Positions 1 through 4,231 of a stretch of DNA of 5,814 bases are shown here, in pieces. The DNA lies in the NCBI GenBank assembly GCA_002387725.1, contig DGKK01000013.1, positions 1-5,814 of the forward strand. The letters run 5' to 3'. Source of the stretch: Nitrospirae bacterium UBA4572. GTDB taxonomy: Bacteria > Nitrospirota > Leptospirillia > Leptospirillales > Leptospirillaceae. The position numbers and the translations under genes are program-made. The notes beneath the pieces were generated by a model. It worked only from the letters and a program-made list of their open reading frames with translations, was not told the origin of the DNA and made no database searches. How positions within the stretch are numbered: the stretch's first letter is position 1; every line of letters begins with the position of its first letter.

Positions 1-180
1 ACGCCCGGCTAGCCTGTGGAACAAACACTTCGCCCGAAGTCGGGGCGTCGGCGCAGGAACCCACCGAAGCGGCCTAATGGCCGCCGCCGGAATCCCCCTC
101 CTTTCCGCAATCGCGGCGATGGAAGCGAGAGGAAGGGGAGGATGTCAACGGCAACGGATGGCGAAGAGGGGTTCCCCCTC
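1..180. other. Left-edge G/C-rich region, no recognised gene
   Basis: I recognise no gene here. The + frame starting at base 3 is open from the edge to a TAA at 75-77 and would end a protein in ...SAQEPTEAA, which reads like a plausible C-terminal tail of a gene lying off the window. A second + frame is open to about 192 but is Arg-rich and runs into the tRNA promoter, so it is unlikely to be coding. Two hairpins are visible: GCGGCC-TAAT-GGCCGC at 69-84, whose loop holds the putative TAA, and AGAGGGG-TTC-CCCCTCT at 165-181. Neither is followed by a T tract, so neither is called a terminator. A structured RNA is an alternative, but I could match no known family. Confidence 0.3.
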
Positions 181-210
181 TCGACAACGTTGAAAAAAAT
201 CTGCTAGAAT
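181..210 (+). promoter_or_regulatory. Sigma70-type promoter of tRNA-Gln
   Basis: A -35 box TCGACA (181-186, 5 of 6 to TTGACA) lies 18 bp before a -10 box TAGAAT (205-210, 5 of 6 to TATAAT). The -10 box is preceded by TGC, giving an extended -10. Transcription would start near 217, leaving a leader of about 24 nt before the mature tRNA at 241. This is predicted from sequence only. Confidence 0.7.
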
Positions 211-240
211 CTTGTCCGTTGTCCATCCTCGTCCCATCAC

Positions 241-314
241 TGGGGGATCGTCTAATGGCAGGACGACAGTCTCTGGATCTGTCTATCTAGGTTCGACCCC
301 TAGTCCCCCAGCCA
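241..314 (+). tRNA. tRNA-Gln (anticodon CTG), CCA encoded
   Basis: This is a full cloverleaf of 74 nt including the encoded CCA. The acceptor stem TGGGGGA (241-247) pairs with TCCCCCA (304-310), followed by discriminator G311 and CCA 312-314. The U1-A72 pair and G73 are known tRNA-Gln features. The D stem is GTC/GAC (250-252/262-264). The anticodon arm is 266-282 with loop CTCTGGA, giving anticodon CTG (273-275), which reads codon CAG. The T arm CTAGG-TTCGACC-CCTAG spans 287-303. Oddities are a T-T mismatch closing the anticodon stem (270/278) and G37-A38 after the anticodon. It stands alone, with its own promoter upstream and no other tRNA beside it. Confidence 0.97.
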
Positions 315-498
315 TTCTTGTTACCCTTTCAAATAAAAAGCCCTCAACGTGGATCTCCCTCAACGCTGCATTTTTGAAAATCGTTCCTCAGTTTTTTGCC
401 GAGGCTCCTTCCGTCTGTCAGCGATGACCGGACAATCAATCGAGTGGGAACCGAGTTCCCTGCAAACTCTTTGTCCTCGTTTTTTTGTTGCAATCCTC

Positions 499-527
499 TT
501 GAGTTGAGACGACTGCTCCTTTAGGAT
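499..527 (+). promoter_or_regulatory. Candidate promoter of the ferredoxin gene
   Basis: TTGAGT (499-504, 4 of 6) and TAGGAT (522-527, 4 of 6) are separated by an ideal 17 bp. Transcription would start near 534, giving a leader of about 80 nt. An overlapping TTGAGA at 504-509 is an alternative -35 box, but its spacing to this -10 is too short. This is a moderate match only. Confidence 0.4.
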
Positions 528-602
528 AAAGAGATAGGGTCCATGCCCGATGTGGGACAGCATGTTTGACTGAAGTCCTAAATAATGAAGAAAACCCGAT
601 AG

Positions 603-608
603 AAGGAG
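603..608 (+). promoter_or_regulatory. Ribosome-binding site of the ferredoxin gene
   Basis: AAGGAG lies 5 nt before the ATG at 614. It selects this start over the in-frame TTG at 566, which has no comparable site and would add 16 residues not seen in the family. Confidence 0.8.
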
Positions 609-613
609 AGAGA

Positions 614-940
614 ATGCCTCGTCCTGAAAAGCATGTTTTTATCTGTGTACAGTCCCGCCCTCCGGGCCATCCTCGCGGTTCCTGCGCCCAGCGGGGTGCC
701 ATGGAGGTTTTTCAGGCCATGGCCATGCAGCTTGAACAAGGCGGGCTCTCCCGCAGATTTGCCGTGACGAATACCGGTTGCCTGGGTCCTTGCGACACCG
801 GAGCGAACATGATCGTCTACCCCGATGGCATCATGTATGGGGGAGTCAAGGCCGAAGATGTTCCCGAAATCATCTCGGAGCACCTTGTCGGGGGCAAGCC
901 TGTTGAGCGCCTCAAGGTCCCTGCGATGATCTGGGAGTAA
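614..940 (+). CDS. Thioredoxin-like [2Fe-2S] ferredoxin
   Basis: This 108-residue protein is a small cytoplasmic electron carrier of the thioredoxin-fold [2Fe-2S] ferredoxin family (the Aquifex Fd4 type, related to the NuoE fold and to Shethna-type ferredoxins). The four expected cluster ligands are present: C11 (HVFICVQ), C24 (GSCAQRG), and C56 and C60 in TGCLGPC. The family hallmarks RPPGHPRGSCAQRG (15-28) and VYPDGIMYGGVK (68-79) are intact, and the length is typical. There is no signal peptide or membrane segment. The start is set by a strong AAGGAG site. The gene is a single unit between a moderate promoter and a strong terminator, convergent with fumC, so the context does not reveal its redox partner. 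Family assignment is firm; the physiological role is not known from this sequence. Confidence 0.95.
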   Translation: MPRPEKHVFICVQSRPPGHPRGSCAQRGAMEVFQAMAMQLEQGGLSRRFAVTNTGCLGPCDTGANMIVYPDGIMYGGVKAEDVPEIISEHLVGGKPVERLKVPAMIWE

Positions 941-965
941 CTGTTTCGCCTTTATGAATTTTTTC

Positions 966-1001
966 AAAAAAAAAGGGGAGGTCCGAGACCTCCCCTTTTT
1001 T
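966..1001. terminator. Bidirectional intrinsic terminator (ferredoxin / fumC)
   Basis: A perfect 9-bp G/C-rich stem GGGGAGGTC (975-983) and GACCTCCCC (987-995) encloses a CGA triloop. It is flanked by nine A on the left (966-974) and six T on the right (996-1001). Read on +, the T tract follows the stem and ends the ferredoxin transcript 35-60 nt after its stop codon. Read on the minus strand, nine T follow the stem and end fumC just after its stop at 1018. One element therefore serves both convergent genes. Confidence 0.93.
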
Positions 1002-1017
1002 CTTGGGATCCCCTCCG

Positions 1018-2430
1018 CTATTCTTTGGGTCTGGTCATCTCGTCTGGACGGACCCACCGATCAAAGTCCCCTTCCGACACATAGCCAAGCTTGACTCCGG
1101 CCTCCTTGAGGGTCGTGTGCTCCTTGTGCGCCACGTGAGCAATCTTTGCGGCTTTGTCGTAGCCAATGTGAGGAGAAAGGGCTGTGACCAGCATCAGGGA
1201 TTCGTTCACCAGCTGGGAGATTCTCTCCGTATTGGGCACGATCCCTTCGACCATATGAGTGGTGAAGGATCTCATGGCATCGGACAGAAGGTTGACCGAG
1301 CCAAGAAGGTTGTGGATCATCACCGGTTTGAAGACATTCAGCTCGAAATTTCCCTGGGATCCGGCCACGCCAATTGCCGTATCGTTGCCGATGACCTGAA
1401 CGCACACCATGGTCATGGCTTCGCATTGGGTCGGGTTGACCTTTCCCGGCATAATGGAGCTTCCCGGCTCGTTCTCGGGAAGGGAGAGTTCCCCCAGCCC
1501 ACACCGGGGACCGGAGGCCAGCCAACGGATGTCATTGGCGATCTTCATGAGAGAAGTGGCGAGAGTTCGAAGGGCTCCGCTGGCCATAACGATTGCATCG
1601 TGGGAGGCCAGTGCCGCGAACTTGTTCGGCGCCGATACGAAGGGATGGTTCGTCTCTCGGGCAATATGGCTCGCGACAAGCTCGGCAAATCGGGGATGCG
1701 CGTTGAGGCCGGTTCCGACGGCAGTGCCTCCGATGGCCAGTTCGTAAAGTCCCGGCAATGTCGACTCGATATACCTGCGTGCCATATCGAGCTGGGCGAC
1801 ATAGCCCGAGAACTCCTGCCCCAGAGTCAGAGGGACGGCATCCATGAGGTGGGTTCGTCCGATCTTCACGATATCGGAAAATTCCCGGGACTTGGCGTCG
1901 AGCGCATTTTTCAGGAAGTCAAGGGAAGGAAGCAGTCTGTCCTTGATCTCTTTCGCTGATGCGATATGCATGGCCGTGGGAAATGTGTCGTTCGATGATT
2001 GGCTCTTGTTGACGTCATCGTTGGGGTGGATCGGTTTTTTTGAGCCCATCTCCCCCCCCGAAAGCTCAATGGCCCGATTACTGATGACTTCATTGGCATT
2101 CATGTTGGTTTGTGTGCCCGACCCCGTTTGCCAAATTCTCAAAGGAAATTCATTGTCGAAGTTCCCGGCGATGACCTCGTCTGCCGCACGGATGATCAGG
2201 CCGGCTTTTTCGGCAGGAAGAAGACCCAGATCACGATTGGCCTGGGCGCACGCCTTCTTCAGAATGCCAAAGGCCCGAATGATAGGGATCGGCATGCGGT
2301 CCTGTCCGATGGCGAAATAAATGAGGGACCGTGCCGTCTGGGCTCCCCAATAATGTTCGGCTGGCACAGGAATGCTTCCCATGCTGTCCGATTCCATGCG
2401 GTTTTGTGATTTCGGGTCATTCTCTGACAT
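1018..2430 (-). CDS. fumC: Fumarate hydratase, class II (fumarase C)
   Basis: This 470-residue enzyme reversibly hydrates fumarate to L-malate in the TCA cycle, or the reverse in a reductive cycle. Class II fumarases are oxygen-stable, cluster-free homotetramers in the cytoplasm. The sequence resembles E. coli FumC throughout, with usual length. Motifs in order are TGSGTQTNMNANE (102-114), the second-site loop HPNDDVN (135-141), KSQSSNDTFPTAMHI (142-156), GRTHLMDA with catalytic His194 (191-198), ANDIRWLASGPRCG (298-311), the mobile catalytic-serine loop GSSIMPGKVNP (323-333) and NFELNVF (361-367). The Gly in MPGKVNP fits fumarase; aspartases usually have Ala there. The start ATG (2428-2430) has an AAGGAGG site 4 nt away; an upstream in-frame start at 2520 would add 30 unlike residues. 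It is monocistronic and stops at the shared terminator. I found no convincing promoter. Confidence 0.97.
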   Translation of the reverse strand: MSENDPKSQNRMESDSMGSIPVPAEHYWGAQTARSLIYFAIGQDRMPIPIIRAFGILKKACAQANRDLGLLPAEKAGLIIRAADEVIAGNFDNEFPLRIWQTGSGTQTNMNANEVISNRAIELSGGEMGSKKPIHPNDDVNKSQSSNDTFPTAMHIASAKEIKDRLLPSLDFLKNALDAKSREFSDIVKIGRTHLMDAVPLTLGQEFSGYVAQLDMARRYIESTLPGLYELAIGGTAVGTGLNAHPRFAELVASHIARETNHPFVSAPNKFAALASHDAIVMASGALRTLATSLMKIANDIRWLASGPRCGLGELSLPENEPGSSIMPGKVNPTQCEAMTMVCVQVIGNDTAIGVAGSQGNFELNVFKPVMIHNLLGSVNLLSDAMRSFTTHMVEGIVPNTERISQLVNESLMLVTALSPHIGYDKAAKIAHVAHKEHTTLKEAGVKLGYVSEGDFDRWVRPDEMTRPKE

Positions 2431-2434
2431 GAAG

Positions 2435-2441
2435 CCTCCTT
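2435..2441 (-). promoter_or_regulatory. Ribosome-binding site of fumC
   Basis: On the minus strand AAGGAGG precedes the ATG at 2430 by 4 nt. This strong site fixes the start and argues against the longer open frame beginning at 2520. Confidence 0.8.
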
Positions 2442-2685
2442 CTTTGGCGAGAGACGATTCATTGTGGGTGATTGAGGCCGGGGAAACTCTTCCGAGCTCC
2501 CGAACCCATGACAACCTCATCCTTGAACAGGAGAGGGAAAGATCTCATCTGAGGAGCGAGAGATTTTTGGAAGCAAGCTAAGCGACGTTTGTTTGGGAAG
2601 GCGACAGTCCCTTCCTGAGAGCGGATGTGATTTGCCGATTTTCCTAGAGCCGTATAATCCTCCGGCCAATGGGCCTTCTTGCCCC

Positions 2686-2714
2686 TTGGATTTCTCTCCC
2701 AAACAGGATAAAAT
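2686..2714 (+). promoter_or_regulatory. Promoter of tRNA-Leu
   Basis: TTGGAT (2686-2691, 4 of 6) and TAAAAT (2709-2714, 5 of 6) are separated by 17 bp. The -10 box ends 28 nt before the tRNA, close to the 30 nt seen for tRNA-Gln in this window, which supports both calls. The perfect TATAAT at 2653-2658 could be a second, upstream start. Confidence 0.55.
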
Positions 2715-2742
2715 GGTCAAGTTTTCCGAATGTCCGGATTGT

Positions 2743-2828
2743 GCCGAAGTGGTGGAATGGTAGACACGCTAGGTTCAGGGTCTAGTGATCGCAAGGTCGT
2801 GCGGGTTCGAGTCCCGCCTTCGGCACCA
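2743..2828 (+). tRNA. tRNA-Leu (anticodon CAG), CCA encoded
   Basis: This is a class II (long variable arm) tRNA of 86 nt including CCA. The acceptor stem GCCGAAG (2743-2749) pairs with CTTCGGC (2818-2824), followed by discriminator A2825, which is typical of tRNA-Leu, and CCA 2826-2828. The anticodon stem CTAGG/TCTAG (with a closing G-T pair) holds loop TTCAGGG, so the anticodon is CAG and reads CTG. The variable arm forms GATC-GCAA-GGTC. The T arm is GCGGG-TTCGAGT-CCCGC. It is a single gene with its own promoter and no neighbouring tRNA. Confidence 0.97.
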
Positions 2829-3056
2829 CTTTTATAGGAACTGCCTCTCCTCGATCGTTCTTCCTTCCCTTCCTCCTTTCCACCATTTTCTGAAGATTGA
2901 TTCCTCCATCTTTTCCCCGCGGCCGCTGCCCCCTCAGAGCTCCAGGCTCTTGTCCTTCTCTCTACTTCAAATTTTTTCGAAAAATCACACAAGGGTTCTG
3001 AGATGGCAGGACTTATACGGAACTCATCCTCCAGGCTCTGAGCGGGAAAGCGATGG
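2829..3056. other. Pyrimidine-rich intergenic region
   Basis: No gene is seen between tRNA-Leu and the 3' end of cysQ. The + strand is strongly C/T-rich from about 2840 to 2925. CTCCAGGCTCT occurs twice (2940-2950, 3029-3039), the first copy within a small AGAGC/GCTCT stem. A palindrome ATTTTTTCGAAAAAT lies near 2970-2984. No clear intrinsic terminator is present for either cysQ or tRNA-Leu. Open frames here are read-throughs of the tRNA. Confidence 0.5.
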
Positions 3057-3998
3057 TTATGAGCCGGGAGAGAGGGACAACATCTCCGGATATTCCTGAG
3101 CAAACCTCCCTCCAAAACAGAGGAAGTCCGGATTTTCCAGGGACTCCTTGTTGTATGTCAAAGGCTGTCCTGTTGTGGCTGAGATCAGTCCGCCCCCGGC
3201 GGATTCCACAATTGCCTGTCCGCCGGCCGTATCCCATTCCATCGTGGTCCCGACCCTCGGGTAGAAGTCTGCGGCTCCTTCGGCAATACGGCAAAACTTG
3301 ATGGCACTGCCCACCGATTTCACGGAAAAGGGATGCTTTTTCCTGAGCTTCTTGAGAACTTCAGGAGAGATCTCTCCTCCGTGAGAGACGCTTCCGATGA
3401 GGACCCATTCCTTCTCAGCGGAGGCCCTGTCGGAGTCGAGCCTCTGACTGCGGGCAAGCACATCTACTGCCGGAAGGCCGGAAAGGGCTGGGATGAGATC
3501 TCCTGAGAGGGTGTGGCCTCCCAGGTCCATGGATCCGAAATAGACACGATTTTCAACGGGAATATAAATGACTCCAAAGAGGGGAGAGCGGTCATGAACG
3601 AGTCCGATGCTCACGCAAAAGTCTCCCGACTTCCTCACGAACTCTTTTGTTCCATCGAGCGGATCGGCCGACCAGAACGTCTGCCAAGACGATCGCTCGG
3701 CAAACTCGATGGTGCGACCTTCCTCGCTCAGGACCGGAACATCAAGGATGCGGGGGAGACCTTCAAAGAGAACTTCGTGGGATCTCTGGTCGGCAAGGGT
3801 TAACGGGGAGAGGTCGGACTTGAGAAAAACTTCGAATTTCTGACCGTATACATCAAGAATCCTTTTTCCGGCCTCTTGAACGAGAACCAAAATGTTGCCG
3901 AGGGAGCGGGCAATATGCGAATGAAAGGTCTGACTGTTCACGCTTTTCCAAAGGATATAAGGACTCTCCGCTGTCTTTTCTTCAGGCGGACGGGACAT
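3057..3998 (-). CDS. cysQ: 3'(2'),5'-bisphosphate nucleotidase CysQ
   Basis: This 313-residue protein belongs to the Mg2+-dependent, Li+-sensitive inositol-monophosphatase superfamily. CysQ hydrolyses PAP/PAPS from sulfate assimilation to AMP/APS, preventing toxic PAP build-up. Motifs, numbered from this ATG, are KSDLSPLTLAD (60-70), the metal-ligand pair E92-E93 in LSEEGR, the metal site DPLDGT (112-117) followed by KEF, the CysQ-like GSAIKFCRIAEGAADFYPR (230-248), and W255-D256-T-A-G-G as the third metal site. All metal ligands are present. The GSAIKFC...YPR block favours CysQ over plain inositol monophosphatase. The protein is longer than E. coli CysQ (about 246 residues), chiefly at the N-terminus. 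The start is uncertain: ATG at 3998, GTG at 4034 (325 residues) and GTG at 3941 all lack a good ribosome-binding site. It is divergent from the lipoprotein gene. Confidence 0.88.
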   Translation of the reverse strand: MSRPPEEKTAESPYILWKSVNSQTFHSHIARSLGNILVLVQEAGKRILDVYGQKFEVFLKSDLSPLTLADQRSHEVLFEGLPRILDVPVLSEEGRTIEFAERSSWQTFWSADPLDGTKEFVRKSGDFCVSIGLVHDRSPLFGVIYIPVENRVYFGSMDLGGHTLSGDLIPALSGLPAVDVLARSQRLDSDRASAEKEWVLIGSVSHGGEISPEVLKKLRKKHPFSVKSVGSAIKFCRIAEGAADFYPRVGTTMEWDTAGGQAIVESAGGGLISATTGQPLTYNKESLENPDFLCFGGRFAQEYPEMLSLSPGS

Positions 3999-4056
3999 TC
4001 CATTATCATACCGTATTTTGTCGTCTCCCTGCACTTGTTCGGAAAATCAGGAAAAT

Positions 4057-4072
4057 TGTGACGGGAATCACG
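4057..4072. promoter_or_regulatory. CRP/FNR-family-like operator
   Basis: TGTGA-N6-TCACG matches 9 of the 10 defined bases of the E. coli CRP consensus TGTGA-N6-TCACA. It lies about 60 bp upstream of the cysQ ATG and 160 bp upstream of the lipoprotein ATG. A further TGTGAC at 4080-4085 is a lone half-site. The match may be chance, and the cognate regulator is not in the window. Confidence 0.35.
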
Positions 4073-4118
4073 CGCATGGTGTGACATTCTTGATATTTCC
4101 CTAGGGGGAAGTGTGGTA

Positions 4119-4158
4119 TTTTTACAATGTTTTTTTTTCGTGTTTGAAATTGTAAAAA
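4119..4158. repeat. A/T-rich inverted repeat upstream of lipoprotein gene
   Basis: TTTTTACAAT (4119-4128) and ATTGTAAAAA (4149-4158) are perfect 10-bp inverted arms separated by 20 bp, so arm centres are 30 bp apart, close to three helical turns. The spacer holds a run of nine T. It could be a paired operator or simply A/T-rich promoter DNA. Complementary composition alone makes some symmetry likely. Confidence 0.5.
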
Positions 4159-4217
4159 AGTAAAAAAAATTGTCATATGGTTGGGAAATCCTATCTCAAT
4201 CATAGGCGAACAGAAGC

Positions 4218-4222
4218 AGGAG
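4218..4222 (+). promoter_or_regulatory. Ribosome-binding site of the lipoprotein gene
   Basis: AGGAG lies 9 nt before the ATG at 4232. It favours this start over the in-frame TTG at 4181, which has no such site, and over ATG 4247, whose nearest purine run is too close. Confidence 0.65.
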
Positions 4223-4231
4223 AGGGATGCG

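Larger units (their letters stand above)
315..613. other. Non-coding gap between tRNA-Gln and ferredoxin gene
   Basis: No convincing ORF is present; the short open frames lack ribosome-binding sites and recognisable composition. Visible elements are a 9-bp direct repeat CCCTCAACG at 341-349 and 357-365 (16-bp period), a perfect small palindrome GGGAAC-CGA-GTTCCC at 446-460, and the predicted ferredoxin promoter at 499-527. The palindrome is not directly followed by a T run, so it is only a possible end of the tRNA-Gln transcript. The segment from about 534 to 613 would be the ferredoxin 5' leader. Confidence 0.6.
2431..2742. other. Intergenic region between divergent fumC and tRNA-Leu
   Basis: No gene is seen. 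The left part is the fumC leader with its ribosome-binding site; no minus-strand promoter reaches a convincing match. The right part holds promoter elements for tRNA-Leu: a perfect TATAAT at 2653-2658 with only a poor -35 (TTGCCG, 2632-2637, 15 bp away), and a better-spaced pair at 2686-2714. Weak hairpins are GGAAGG/CCTTCC (2596-2615) and an imperfect CAATGGGC/GCCCCTTG stem around 2667-2688; neither has a T tract. Confidence 0.5.
3999..4231. other. A/T-rich divergent regulatory region of cysQ and lipoprotein gene
   Basis: This non-coding stretch contains a CRP/FNR-like palindrome (4057-4072), a second TGTGAC half-site (4080-4085), a TTCCC/GGGAA stem around CCCTAGGG (4097-4110), and a 10-bp inverted repeat (4119-4158) around a run of nine T. 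No -10/-35 pair is convincing. Weak + candidates are TTGTCA (4170-4175) with TATCTC (4192-4197), and an isolated TACAAT (4123-4128). On the minus strand a TATGAT -10-like box sits 6 nt before the cysQ ATG but without a -35. Confidence 0.5.

Noticed and set aside
165..181. Hairpin AGAGGGG-TTC-CCCCTCT as a terminator
   Set aside because: No T tract follows on either strand, and it overlaps the -35 region of the tRNA-Gln promoter.
16..207. Plus-strand 63-residue Arg/Pro-rich open frame
   Set aside because: Composition is that of non-coding G/C-rich DNA, it has no ribosome-binding site, and it runs through the tRNA-Gln promoter.
446..460. Palindrome GGGAAC-CGA-GTTCCC as terminator of tRNA-Gln
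   Set aside because: It is more than 130 nt past the tRNA and is followed by TGCAAACTC rather than a T run.
520..582. TTTAGGA/TCCTAAA pair as a leader RNA structure before the ferredoxin gene
   Set aside because: The left arm overlaps the predicted -10 box and would not be transcribed; 7 bp at a 49-nt distance is likely chance.
578..1057. Minus-strand open frame of 159 residues
   Set aside because: It is antisense to the ferredoxin gene and crosses the bidirectional terminator.
1003..1959. Plus-strand open frame of 318 residues
   Set aside because: It lies wholly antisense to fumC, whose motifs are intact on the other strand; it resembles no protein I know and starts inside the terminator region.
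2785..3099. Plus-strand open frame of 104 residues starting inside tRNA-Leu
   Set aside because: It starts in the variable arm of the tRNA (SCGFESRLRHH is translated T-arm sequence) and continues through pyrimidine-rich spacer.
2717..3115. Minus-strand open frame of 132 residues across tRNA-Leu
   Set aside because: It reads through the tRNA antisense (the GAEGGTRTRT-type peptide is a familiar false protein from tRNA-Leu regions), and has no ribosome-binding site or coding character.
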